DNA from: Paracyclopina nana
Lineage: Eukaryota; Arthropoda; Copepoda; Cyclopoida; Cyclopettidae
DNA: 64,000 nt
Direction of reading: 5' to 3'
NCBI GenBank assembly: GCA_019096065.1
Contig: JAGUCH010000004.1
Coordinates: forward strand, 620,001 to 684,000
The notes under the pieces: generated by a model
Seen by the model: the letters and a program-made list of their open reading frames with translations, nothing else
Told to the model about the DNA's origin: nothing
The model's database searches: none
Part shown: piece by piece, positions 1 through 10,793 of the stretch
Layout of the letters: every line of letters begins with the position of its first letter
Numbering within the stretch: position 1 is the stretch's first letter
Position numbers and translations under genes: made by a program

Positions 1-2937
1 CAGCAACAGAGTCATCAGAGTCCTCATCGTCATCCAGACCCGCTTCAGCTGAGGGATCAATCGAGCCTGCCAATGCCAGCAACTCAGCTTCCAACGGATC
101 CGAAGGCATTTTGGCCTTCATCTTCCTCAGGGTCTTCTCAATGCCTTTCATGCTGTTTCTAGTAGTGGGAATGAAGATAGGAACTGGGACTGGAATGGGC
201 ACAGGGATTGGCACCGGATAAGGCCTCTGGTACATTTGCATTGGGATCGGTAAGTACATGGGCAGAGTGATGGGCAGGAGTGCAGGTGTACTGGGCAAGT
301 CTGTCTGAGTGCCTTTGTGACAAGGGTGTGGCCTGCATGACACTCCCTTGGTTGCCATGTAGGGTTTGCAGCCTATGGACTTGTTCTTCATTTCAACAGC
401 TTCCGGGAACTTGACAATGGTATCAGTGACAGTTCTGGTGACAACTTGAGGTGGAGCAGGAGCTGAAGTTGACAGCTGAGAAGGGGGGAGTGGCACAGTG
501 GGCAGGGCATCGGGGCGTGGCCCGGGCTCTCCTGCTCCAGCGAGACTCGATACTGATTGAATGACAGGTATTGAGGTATCCATCGAGGACGAAGAGGAGA
601 CCATGATACTTTTGACAGAAACACTTGATTTCCTGAAAAGAAAAATGTATTATTACACTATATTGATTGATCATTGGATATTTACCCAGACTTTGACAGC
701 AGTTTGTAGCAGTTCACAGAACAGAAATGCTTGGGGGTTCCATCCTCATCGAACTTTTCAATCATGTCAAAGTTGTACTTCCTCACTTTGCACCATGAGC
801 AGGGCACAATTTCCCTGGCTTGCATCACAAACACATTTTGGCAGGCCTCACTGCAAAACTTGTTGGATTTGCCACTAAAGAAGATGGTTTTCTTCTCCGT
901 GTGGCCCAAGATGAACTCCTTCTTGCACAGATCGCAGGAGCTAGTGTCGGTCAAATTATTGGCAAATTTGTAAGCTCCTAAGCATGGCAGGCCACAAAGC
1001 TGAATTGTCTCAGAGTCAGTCTTGATGAGCTCAACTTCCACTGGCTTTTCTTCAGAGCACACTGCACATTTGGTGACCTCAGCTGGCTCCTTCGCATCAG
1101 ATTGTCGAGCCTCAAATTTCTTCAGGCACTCTTGAACACAAAAGTCCTTGAACTGGCCCTTGTTGCCAATGGGAGCCAAAAATCCATCGCCAGAAGAAAT
1201 GTCCTTCTGGCAATAGCAGCAAACTTTGAGCCCCTTTTTGTGATCCTCCAGACACTTGTTGCTGCAAAATTGCTTGATGTTCGAGCCAAAGCGAACACAA
1301 TATTTGCCCAGAAACTGAGTTTGCACAGAGACCTTGCAGGTTGAGCAGTGATTCATTTTCTCCTGATACAAGCCTGAAAAATGAGAGAAAAGTGCAGGTT
1401 AAAAATATATTGAAAACTTGGATAAGAAGTTCTTACCTAGGCAATCCTCATCACAAAATTGCATTGTTTCCCATGCAAATGCAGACTTGTAGCCTTTCAG
1501 CTCCTTGAGACATTGCTGGCATTTGCCAGTGACTGATCCCTCCTCTTCAGAAATGGCCATGCCATTTTTGCCCATGTCAGCAAAACTGGCCAATTTCAAC
1601 AGTGGCTTCTTAGTGCCATCATTTTTCTTCGCTCCCTCATCATCGTCATCAAGTTGGACCACTTCTTCATCGGTCTTCTTGTCATCTTTTTTGTCCTCTC
1701 CATTTGAGTCTGCTTTTTCAGCATTGTCATTGGTCAAGGATGCAATGCTGGAGATCTTCAAGCCTCCCTTTGGCACCTGTTCCTCATTAGGAGAATCCTT
1801 GCTCTGAGATTCAACACTGGAGATTTTGATGCCGCTCTCTTCGTTGGATACTTCATCGGTGACTTGAGAAGTGACGCCTGAAATTTCGATCCCTGTTTCT
1901 CCATCATTGTCATCATCAAGCATGACAACGTCTTCATCCACTCCTTTTGGATCTTGATGCTTTTCTTGACTGTCACTGGCCATTTCCACTTCATTTGAGC
2001 CTTGAGTGTCTAAATTATTTGTCTCTTCATTGGCATGATTCGAATCCTCATTGTTCGGAGAAACATTGCACTCCTCGGTGGCAGTAACATCATTATTGGG
2101 ACTATTTACAATTTCATCACATGCAACTTTTGCCTCATCTTCATTACTTTCTATAGTTTTAGACTCTTCGATGATAATGCCAATAGAATTGGAATCTTCA
2201 TTGTCAGCAACATTAGTGTCTTCGTTTTCATCAACCTTAGCCTCACCATAATTGTTGGCATTTTTAACATTAGCAACATCCTTGTCTATGGCATTGGACT
2301 CATCATTGTCAAGGGCTTTTGGTCCCTCAGTTTCTGTGACATCAGAATTACTCAAGGTTTTAGGCACCTCATTGTCATTTGTTTCTTCGGAGTCCTCAAC
2401 TGCTGCAATGTCATCAGGATCACTAATACTATTCTGCTTTACATTTGAGCTGACAGATGATTTTTCAATGGGATCTTCATTGACATTAGCAGAAGAATCC
2501 AGATTCAAATCTTCATTTACATTAACTTCATCATCTTTGCCATTGGGAGAGGTGTCATGAAAAGCATCAGTAGAATCTTGATTAGGATTTACATTAGCTT
2601 CTTCTTCTTTATTGGCATTTGGCTCGGGTTCAGTTGGAATGGTTTCAGAAGTACCTTCATTGGCAGGCACATCCAGAAGATCACTGGAGGACTCTTTGCC
2701 TTCATCACTGGCCAAATTGCTTGGCTCAGCTTCGTTGACATCAGCAGTTTGCATTTCAGCCAACAAGTCAAATTTTTCAGAAGCTCCTTGCTCAAGTTCA
2801 GCTTTGGGATTTTGTTCTGGTGCTGAGGAGTGGTCACCGTCAATATCGCTAGCTTTGGCCGTTTCAGCAACAGCTTCAGCCTTCTCATCCACGTCCATGG
2901 GCTCATGAGCTTCAACTTGGTCTGGAGAAGCCTCCAT
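1..2937 (-). CDS. MYM-type zinc finger protein, ZMYM2/3/4 / Drosophila Woc family (partial at left edge)
   Basis: Exons 2937-1437, 1373-686 and 632 to the window edge (all -). GT-AG junctions keep frame. ATG 2937 is the first ATG; the frame extends 7 codons upstream only from a TTG. Residues 1 to about 470 are acidic low-complexity sequence rich in Asn, Asp and Glu (many NED/DNE runs). Residues ~475-730 hold about five MYM fingers with CxxC and FCS/FCD-type pairs such as QFCDEDC, FCSNKCLE and KFCSEACQNVF. The third exon carries the family's conserved tail: GCKPYMATKGVSCRPHPC, a PVP-rich stretch, FIPTTR and a region resembling ETIEKIKEKIPSNPLEAE. The family acts in nuclear chromatin complexes (ZMYM2/3 with LSD1-CoREST; Woc at telomeres and promoters). 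The remaining C-terminus lies outside the window. Family assignment is secure; the choice among ZMYM paralogues is not. Confidence 0.9.
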
Positions 2938-3153
2938 ATTTGATAAGAGACCTTCCAAAACAAACCAGGAGTAATTTCTGTGCCGAAATCCTCAAGCTTT
3001 GTTTTTTCGGCGAAAACGCAGGATCCAAACTCTGTTTTGAACCTTGAAAATGGTTAATGCACAAAAAGTGGCCGAAAACGCCAGAACTTGAAATGTTTGT
3101 TTAGGAAAACTTTTCTGGGAACGCTGATGTAGTGCGGGAATAAGCAGACTTGA
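2938..3153. other. Upstream region of the ZMYM gene
   Basis: About 215 bases between the ZMYM start codon and the mobile-element island. It presumably holds the ZMYM 5' UTR and core promoter. I see no TATA box or second gene. Confidence 0.3.
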
Positions 3154-3380
3154 CAGAGTAGCCAGATGTGGCTATTTTTAGACAAATCGCCACCCAAGTG
3201 TGGCTACTCGTAATTTTGGCCAAAATTTCTTTTTAAAAAGCTTTTTCAAAAAAAACCTTGATTTTTTCACTCTTGCCAACTTACCCCAATTGTTATGTGT
3301 ATGTGTTAATTAATGACAGATACCGCAATGGGCCATTTGATTCCGAAAAAAGCCCACAAACAGAGTTATTGAAGAATGCA

Positions 3381-3396
3381 ACTAGCGCCATCTGAC
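3381..3396 (-). promoter_or_regulatory. CTCF-like motif
   Basis: On the minus strand the sequence reads gggtcagatggcgctagt, which fits the CTCF core AGRKGGCRSY. It lies between the left end of the outer element and the inner element. A motif match only; a weak call without binding data. Confidence 0.25.
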
Positions 3397-3570
3397 CCAA
3401 CTTTGTAGAATTAATCTAAGCTCAAGACAAGCTTTTCGCAGTAAAAACATGATTAAAGTTGTTTGTCACATCCAAAATTATGTTTAATTCTGACAAAGAT
3501 AAAAAAGTTGTGGAAATTAATACAGCAGATTTGTAGATGATTGGGCGATAGCCACCAAAAATTAGCGTAT

Positions 3571-4656
3571 ATACTAAATACCGCACACAAACACAACGCA
3601 ACGCACACTACTAAATACCGCACAATACTAAATACCGCACACAGCAAAAAAAGGCATACCTCAGTAAATTCATCAGTTTTGGCGTAAAAACTCATTTTCA
3701 TTATTGGAACCAGGCTATAGCTGGGTTATTTTTCTTTTTTTGGAGATTGTTTTAAGAGTTATTTTACTGGTTTTTTTTTTTTTTTGAACAAGTATTCACT
3801 TAGTGTGCGGTATTTAGTATTCCCATACTAAATACCACACACACCCAAAACATACTTATGCACACAGTTTTGTTTCATGTTTTTGATTTTTTATGAAAAC
3901 TTGCGCATCTCTTTATACTTCTACATAATTGCATAACTATTTAGAAAGCACAAAATTCTTGGTAAGGTCAATTTTGAGCCAAGATGTAAAGGGGATGTCT
4001 CAAAATCGGCATTTGGCGCGCGGGATTTCTCCGCATGTACATAAGGTCAGTAGCAAGGATGCTGCAGCAGCTAGATAAACTTCGCTTCTGTCCTCTTATT
4101 TATATGTGGAGAAATCCCGCGCGCCAAATGCCGATTTTGAGACATCCCCTTTGGCTCAAAAGTGACATTTTTTTGCCAAATTATCAATTTAGAAAAATAA
4201 CTCCAAGTGGCTTGTGATGCTACTATGCCTTTTATACTTTTGAAGTTAGCCAATTTCGGGTAAAAAATGTAACATCATTTGCTCAAATTTCATCCTTTAA
4301 TGGTCAATTCACATCATTTTTTGCATAGTTTCTTTTCAAATTATCTGCTTCCTCCATTACAGAAACACATTTGTTTTCCTTTGATTTATTCATATAGTGT
4401 GCGGTATTTTGTAGGCAAACATACTAAATACCGCACACACTTAAAAAACGGCAATAGACAAAAAACAAGATTTACTAGAAGCACACTGCTAGTGTTTCTA
4501 AAAAATAATTTTTGTTATCCTTCAGCCAGTTTGATTAGTTCATTGATACAATATAATATTAAAAGTAGTGTGCGGTATTTAGTAGTGTGCGGTATTTAGT
4601 AGTGTGCGGTATTTAGTAGAGTGCGTTGCGTTGCGTTTGTGTGCGGTATTTAGTAT
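3571..4656. mobile_element. Novel foldback/MITE-like element with ~54-bp terminal inverted repeats and internal hairpins
   Basis: The two ends are inverted copies of about 54 bp, with two mismatches that I could count. They start with actaaataccgcacacaaa and contain acgcaacgc. The 15-mer tactaaataccgcac or its complement recurs inside as direct copies (three in a row at 4566-4619) and as two further hairpins near 3798-3845 and 4394-4440. A 12-bp direct repeat, accaaaaattag, flanks the element at 3554-3565 and 4659-4670 and may be an insertion footprint. No coding capacity is seen. The 165-bp hairpin element at 3988-4152 lies near its centre. I do not recognise the family. Confidence 0.65.
3988..4152. 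mobile_element. Hairpin MITE, copy 1 (58-bp arms, 49-nt loop)
   Basis: Left arm 3988-4045 and right arm 4095-4152 are reverse complements over 58 bases with three mismatches. The core from ggggatgtct to its complement is 159 bp (3991-4149). It matches the core at 28494-28652 at all but two positions, including the loop. Each arm contains tttggcgcgcggga, which resembles overlapping E2F sites. In this copy a further inverted ttttgagcca/tggctcaaaa lies just outside, separated by a short insertion on the left side. There is no coding capacity beyond short incidental frames. Confidence 0.75.
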
Positions 4657-5090
4657 GTACCAAAAATTAGTAACCAGTTTTGGCTAATTTCAGTTTTTTG
4701 CCAAAGTGGCTGAATTAGGCCCAAATTTGTGGCTATCTTTATTTCATTTTCTTAATAGCTTTAAAACTTGATTTACAAGGCTTGGAAATTCTCTTATTTC
4801 TTAAAAAATAGAAGTGTAAAATATTTTATAAGGAAAGGTTATGTAACTTTCGCTCATAATGTTCACATGAAAGTAAAATGATTTAAGGTTATTCATGCCA
4901 GAGTTGTGAATAGAATGAGTATGACGCTCTTAACTGAGCCTATGTCAACAAAGCTCTGATTCATGCATGGTGTTTTTATTAAAATATACAGCTGTTTTCA
5001 GCAGATTTGCTATAATTTGAGGTACATCCAATAATGGCTATTTTTGGCAGAAATCTGACCGTAAGCCACTTGAATTGTCTGGTCACGCTG

Positions 5091-5608
5091 GCTGAGATTG
5101 CAATAACATAACTAATAAAGCAGCAGAAAATTAAAATTCAGTGAATAAGCCTTGCATTTGAGCGTAAGAAACTATAGAGGGAGCTCATTTCCGGCATTTC
5201 AGAAAATTCCTCCGCTGATCTTAGGCCCCTGAATGCAGCACCTTTTCCTACAACTTTATACAAAAACTGATGATATTGTAACATAAAACCAAAATATGAG
5301 CTATCATTTGAAGACATTTACAAAATGTTCCTGATTTCAGAGAATCTTCTCTTTGCCACAAACATAGTTCCGATGGATATTGAGTTCTTGGGTCAATATG
5401 ACATACACAAAAGGTGATTTTTTCACTAAAATTGCTGTTGATAAAAATACTTGTGAGTTTATTTTCATCATTTTTGAAAATACTGCATAGGTTTCAAGAA
5501 AAAGTCAAAAAACGTGATTTCCCATTGCTACGCCGCTGCGTTGATACTAGCTCTATTTTCACAATAGGGGGCGCTGTTTACCTTTGACGACATGGATTAT
5601 TGAGTGAA
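5091..5608. other. AT-rich intergenic sequence
   Basis: About 520 bases between the mobile-element island and the WTAP-like pseudogene. I see no coding frame, RNA gene or clear repeat. Confidence 0.3.
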
Positions 5609-6524
5609 ATGTCATTGGAGGAGAGTGTATCAGTTGAGGAGAGGCAAGGCAATGCTGACACCGAGATGAAGCTTGAAAAGCAGAGCCAACACGACTCAGA
5701 ACCGGAAGATTTTGTGCCCAAACGAGTGCTTTTGAAGGATGACAAGTGCAATTTGGCCTAATGGCATGAGCAAGAGTGCTATATCAACCATTTGGAGGCC
5801 AAGTTGGTTGAAAAGGAGTCGACAAATGATAAAGTGAGTTGTCATTTTTTTTCCCTGGAATAACTCGAGATTATTGACTCTTTCAGAGAGCCAACGATGT
5901 GAATGTGAGCAAGCGTGATGTAGATTGGCAATGAAAGAGCAAGAACTGCAAGAACTTTCAAGCCAAATCGCTGAGCTGAAAGCCGCTCAAGTTCCTACCA
6001 ATGCCAGCCTGAAAGCTGCTCTCTTAGACCCTGCAGTGAACATTGCTATTCAGAATCTGGATAAAGAGCTGGACGCTGCCAAGGAGAAAATGCAGGAAAC
6101 CCAAGAAGAGTTGAGTGCATGGAAGTTCACTCCAGACTCGGTCACGGGGGAACGCCTGATGGCCAAGAGCAGACAGCTAATGCTGGAAAATGAAGATCTA
6201 GGCAAAACAATATCCTCTGGAAGATTGGCCAAGTTGGAGGGAGAATTGGCAATGCAGAAAGCTCTCTGCGAAGAGATGAAAAAGGACCAAGTGGAAATGG
6301 ACGATTTTATGCTAGAGCTCGATGAAGATGTTGAAGGGATGCAGAGCACAATTTACTTTCTGCAACAACAGCTCAAAGAGGCTAAAGACACCATAGCTAA
6401 TTATGAGCATGCAGCCAAAAAAGAAGATAATGACTGTGGCCCAAGCGAGGCCAAAAAGGTCAAATTAGAAGACCAGACTGAAACTGACTATTTTATTGTG
6501 AAAATGATTAGATGCAGTCTTTGA
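5609..6524 (+). pseudogene. Broken copy of WTAP / female-lethal(2)d (m6A methyltransferase cofactor)
   Basis: WTAP is the coiled-coil subunit that holds the METTL3-METTL14 m6A writer in nuclear speckles. From 5931 the frame reads KEQELQELSSQ, then VPTNASLKAALLDPAVN, ELSAWKFTPDS and LDEDVEGMQST, which is unmistakable WTAP/Fl(2)d. The upstream part (ATG 5609, PKRVLL, later WHEQECYINHLEAKL) also matches the WTAP N-terminus, but an in-frame TAA at 5760 lies between those blocks where several conserved residues are missing. After an intron-like gap (5834-5886) a frameshift near 5922 separates SKRDV from LAMKEQEL. The tail ends early, at 6524. Two lesions in the N-terminal third suggest a decayed duplicate. 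The intron-like gap argues against a retrocopy. Assembly error is the alternative. Confidence 0.8.
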
Positions 6525-6760
6525 AAGCAGTCTAATAAGGGGAAATTTTTAAATTTATTGGCATCATAATTGGTTATTCCTTGCACAATGACACTCAAAA
6601 TCTGTTAAGATTAAGGCTGCTCCCGCCAGAGTTTGAATCAGAGTTATGATCATGCGCCTAGAAATCCTGCATTAGTGCATGAGTGCCTGAGACCTTGACA
6701 GATGACTTTGTGAACAACTAGATATGCTGTAGTGTGTGCGTACTTTACTTATGCAAGAAC

Positions 6761-8378
6761 ATGGGAGTCCATGGCTCAAAAAACATCCGCTCTTTGAGCA
6801 CTGCAGTGCAACCAAAAAGGCTGAAGCCAGCCTCTGAAATTCCTGGCCCTCCAGTCTACCCTCTTGTTGGAAATGTGTTTGGATTCACATCACCTGAAAC
6901 TGGACCAGACCCAACAAAATCATTGGAAATTCTGGAATATCAATGGAAAGTCCATGGGGACATTGTCAAGTTTGAAATTCCCACAAGGCCTACAACTCTG
7001 TTCCTATTCAGGCCTGACCTTGCGGAAAAGATTTACAGGTATAAGTTCCAAGCAATTGGCAGTTTCGCTTCACACTTATGTTTGTGAAAAATAGGGCATC
7101 TGGAAGTCAGCCATTGAGGCCTGGTTTTGATGCACTGAGGTATGTGAGGTCAAAAGACCCGCTGACCAACCAGGGAGCAATGGGACTCTTGACCTCAGAA
7201 GGCGATCAATGGTACAACTTTAGAACCAAAGTGCAGCAGCCCATGCTGAGGCCCAAATCAACGCTAAGATACACTCCTGATTTAGAGTCCATTGCTGAGG
7301 AGTTCATCAGCCAGAAGATTATTGATGCCAGAGATGGAAAGAGTGAAGTTGGCCCGGATTTCATTGAAGACTTGTACAAATGGGCCTTGGAGTCTGTAAC
7401 GTGTCTGGCTCTCAATGCCAGGCTTGGCTGCCTAGAGCCCAACTTGTCCCATGACAGTCATCAAATGCAGATCATCAGGGGTGTCTCTGACATTTTCAGC
7501 AATTCCATGTACCTTGACAATAGATTTCAATTCTGGAGATTTTTCCCAAGCCCAAAATTGCAAAAGTTTACCAATGGCTACAATACTTTTAGAGACCTGT
7601 GCTCTGGTTACATCAACCAAGCTTTGGCTGACATCAAAAACAGGGGCAATGAGGCAAGAGGAGGCGATCCCACCTTGCTCGAGTTGTTTATTGAGAGAGG
7701 CTGCGATGAAGCAACAGCAACGGTCATGGCTTTGGACATGATGTTTGCAGGTGATATTTGCAGCTGCAATCACCTCTGCCTGTAAAGTGAAATCTAATTT
7801 AATTCTTAGGCATTGACACATCATCACACTTGGCCGCTTTTGCCATGTACCAGCTCGCCAGGCATCCAGAGGTGCAGGATAAGTTGTATGCTGAAATCAA
7901 GAAAGAACTCCCTCGCAAAGACTCAAAATTGGACATGAAAGCCCTTGACCGAATGCCATATTTGAGGGCCACAGTTAAGGAGGCTCTGAGGACCAATCCC
8001 CCAGCTCCTATAATGGCAAGAATACTGAAGGAGCCTCTTGAGCTGGATGGCTACCAAGTTCCTGGAAATACAGTCTATGCTCCCTGTCACTACATTATGA
8101 GCATGTCTGAAAGATTTGTTGACAACCCCAAGGAATTCATGCCAGAGAGATGGCTAAGACTGAATAAGAACCCCATACACCCGTTCCTTGTTTTGCCTTT
8201 TGGTCACGGCCCAAGGATGTGTGTGGGAAAACGGTTTGCCGAGCAAGAGGTCAGCATTTTCTTGGCAAAGATCATTCAGCACTTCAAAGTGGAGTGGCAC
8301 TATGGAGACTTGAAAATGAAAATTGAGACCATATCAAAACCAGACGGACCCCTCAGGTTTACTTTCTTGGACCGGTGA
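6761..8378 (+). CDS. Cytochrome P450, mitochondrial clan
   Basis: Exons 6761-7038, 7095-7750 and 7810-8378 give 500 aa, the usual P450 length. ATG 6761 opens an Arg/Lys/Ser-rich leader (GSKNIRSLSTAVQPKR) followed by PGPPVYPLVGN, as in arthropod mitochondrial P450s (CYP12/49/301/302 group) that take electrons from adrenodoxin. The I-helix motif FAGIDTSSH is rebuilt across the second intron. ExxR is KEALR, the PERF-like motif is PERW, and the haem loop is FGHGPRMCVGKR. Some mitochondrial P450s make ecdysteroids and others clear xenobiotics; I cannot say which this is. AATTAAA-type sequence at 8406-8412 could serve polyadenylation. It converges on UTP14, with 55 bp between stop codons. Confidence 0.92.
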
Positions 8379-8433
8379 ATTTCTGTGGAAAGTCAATGAG
8401 AGGAAAATTAAATAGTTTCATGTATCCTATTGG

Positions 8434-9981
8434 TTATATTTCATCTCTGGCATCAGGCTCAATCATTGCTCCCAGCTTCACATGAACTTTAGGCTTGGTT
8501 GCCTTGATCACGGTTGTCTTGGGCATGAATGTGTCGCCAATGGGCTGGGCAAGTTCAGCTTGGCAATCATCCAGATTGCGAAAGGGATGAGGAACACGAG
8601 GCAACTGATGTTCACCAAGGGCTGTCTTGGCGTCTTTCAATACCAATGCATGCTTGAACTTTTTCGGCCTGGTCTTCTGCTTCATCTTTTTAGGCACTGG
8701 CTTTGGAGCTGATGACCAGGATCCCCATCCTGGAAGTGATTTAGGCTTTTTTGCAGACAACTCATTCTGCTCCATCCTAAAAAGAGGCAAATTTTCTTAA
8801 AGAATGAGTACATAGCTTTAAACTAAAATATTACTCAATGCCAGAGTCAAAGGTAGAGATGTCAGCAGTGAAAGCATCTTCTTCCTCTTCATCAGCACTT
8901 TCCTCATCCTCATCATCGGAAACCGACTTGATTGCTGCTTGAACAAAATTGTTTGGATCAATTCGCTTCGAAATCAAGTCAGCAGGAGTTTTAGGCATGG
9001 GAAACACCTTGTCCTCTTCCTCCTCCTTTTCAGGCTCGCGATTGTCATCAGATGAGGAGTCATCTTTAGAGGACTCTACTTTAGCCCTAAGCCTTTGACT
9101 CTCCAAATTTTGAGTTCTCCTCTGAAAAACAATACTTTTATTGTGATAGAATGTGAGAAGATGAAAAGTGCTGGTCTTACCACTTCGGACTCTTTAGTGT
9201 TGGTCTGATCGTAAAATCTGAGCTTCTTTGAAATTGTTTTGTGCTTGAGGCTAGCACGTTCTTGAGCTCTGGCAAGGTCAGCCTTGGCAAGAGCCTCCTC
9301 ACTGTTCTCGGGTTGCTGCTTTGCCTTTTCTTCCTGCTTGGCTTTCCTCAAAGCCCTTCTATACCTTTTGCTCTTGATTTTGCTCTGATGTCTGTCCTTG
9401 GCTTCCTTTTGCCTTGCCATTCGCCTCGCCTTGGAAATCTCAGCCAAATGCATCCTGGCCGCCTTCAAATCCTTGGAATGATCCCGAAAGAAAGGATTGG
9501 TGTTCTTGTCACCATTGGCAGCAGCATTGCTACCAAGAAGGAGCCTAGATACTTCAGCTTCAAGAGGTGTTTCCACCTTGAACTTTTTGCTGCTCTCATC
9601 ATAAGTTTCCAATGACATGGACGATTTGTGGCTGGTGAAGTCATAGCTTTTGGCAAGCCTTCGTTTTTGAATGGCAGCATCAAAGTCGGCCACTTTTTCC
9701 TTGTTGACTTCAAAGGCACCTTTTCTTTTCAGCTTTTTGGCCTCAATCGAGTCGGGATCTGGACCTGACAACCGGTCATTTTTCTTCTTGCTCTCAATGG
9801 AGGAGTCGAAACTTTTGGCGAAATCCTTGTGCTTCTCGGGATTTAGCAGCAGGGATTTGGCGGAGATCTTTTTCCCGGTTACTGAGGACAAATTGCCAGA
9901 GATTTGGAAGGAATTGTGCAAGAATCGCGGATTCCCATCCAAGGCGCTGATGGAAGCGACAAATCGGTCCTCTTTGCCCAT
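8434..9981 (-). CDS. UTP14: U3 snoRNA-associated protein UTP14 (small-subunit processome)
   Basis: Exons 9981-9181, 9121-8835 and 8776-8434 give 476 aa, shorter than human UTP14A (about 770). UTP14 is a nucleolar SSU-processome factor that activates the helicase DHR1 for 18S rRNA maturation. Visible marks are an N-terminal block like human EAISSLDG (VASISALDG), the basic IKSKRYRRALRKAK with LKHKT, an acidic middle, then GWGSW and the C-terminal block LPRVPHPFRNLDDCQAELA with PIGDTF and VKLGAMIEP. ATG 9981 is chosen because the frame upstream starts only with GTG. The shorter length comes from a compressed central acidic region. Transcribed toward the P450. Confidence 0.88.
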
Positions 9982-10793
9982 TTTTGACAAACTTTCGCAG
10001 CCCACACTTTTTTGTTTTGATATTCCTGAAGTTGTTGTTGTTTTTCGCGACTTAAGATTCGAGCCCACTTTTTTGAGGCGTTTACTATCTCTTAAAATGT
10101 TTCAAAATGTTTTCATATCACTTTTATTAAAGTTAACTTTTACCCAAATTTCCCTTTTAGCCTTTGTATCAACTATTGCTTTTATTAAAGGTAATTCATA
10201 CGATTTCTTGGCGAGAGGCTCGAAAAATATGCGAAATTGTACTTTGCTGTTGGTCCGTCATTATTGCAACTTCACGACTTTTGTTGAACCGAGCAATAAT
10301 TTTGAGGCTCATGAATTTGTGAAATTGTGCGATTTCTTCTCACTCTCAATGAGAAAAACGAATCAACTGTGTGAAAAAGATAAATATTGAAACTAACAAT
10401 CAAAAGGAGAAAAACAAGGCTAAATTTCTCCTATTCTAATAATTAAACAATTTGACTTTTCATCCTGATCGCCATAGTGGAACTTGGGAGTCGTGCAGTC
10501 TTTTTTGAGGCATTTTGACATTTTTTCATACAAATAATTATGAAAGCTGTCCATGTTCAGGATAAAAATTCTCTTCTGCCAAATTAGCTGAAAATTATTT
10601 GCAATCAAATAGGGTACCATCCAAGTAACATCTGTCATTTTAAAGGAAAAAGTCAAACTTTTGCTGTAGTTCGAGTTTGTAAATCGGTCTGTCACTACTT
10701 CAAAGTAAACAACCAGGAAAACTTCACATTAAGTAAGTTGGAAACATTCTTGCTCTCAAACCTACTACTTATTCCAGCTTTCAGGCCAGAAAA
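9982..10793. other. Intergenic region between UTP14 and SDHD, with an SDHD 5' UTR intron
   Basis: A divergent promoter region of about 810 bases. A good 5' UTR intron for SDHD runs 10733-10784 (gtaagt to tttcag), ending 9 nt before its ATG. A 91-codon minus-strand frame at 10420-10695 has no family resemblance and only an internal ATG, so I do not call it a gene. Confidence 0.45.

Larger units (their letters stand above)
3154..5090. mobile_element. Putative non-autonomous hAT-like element, invaded by a second element
   Basis: The outer ends are cagagtagccaga at 3154 and, on the other strand, cagcgtgaccaga at 5090. They match at 10 of 13 positions and resemble the CAGNGTNNCCA ends common in hAT transposons. 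GGCTA/TAGCC motifs recur just inside both ends (gtggctattttt near 3168, gtggctac near 3200, gtggctatc near 4731, atggctattttt near 5035), as subterminal hAT repeats do. No transposase reading frame is present. The flanking 8-mers (agacttga and gctgagat) do not match, so no target-site duplication supports the boundary. A 1.1-kb element sits inside it. The hAT assignment is inference from end sequence alone. Confidence 0.4.

Noticed and set aside
2035-2560. Hydrophobic plus-strand frames opposite the ZMYM acidic region
   Set aside because: Complement of Asp/Asn/Glu-rich codons reads as Ile/Phe/Leu/Ser; the ZMYM frame on the other strand is spliced and conserved.
4071-4253. Short frames reading across the hairpin elements (both copies)
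   Set aside because: They arise from the inverted repeat itself; both copies give similar peptides only because the DNA is nearly identical.
10420-10695. 91-codon minus-strand frame upstream of SDHD
   Set aside because: Starts with GTG, has no recognisable motif and lies in AT-rich promoter sequence; an internal ATG would leave about 72 codons without support.
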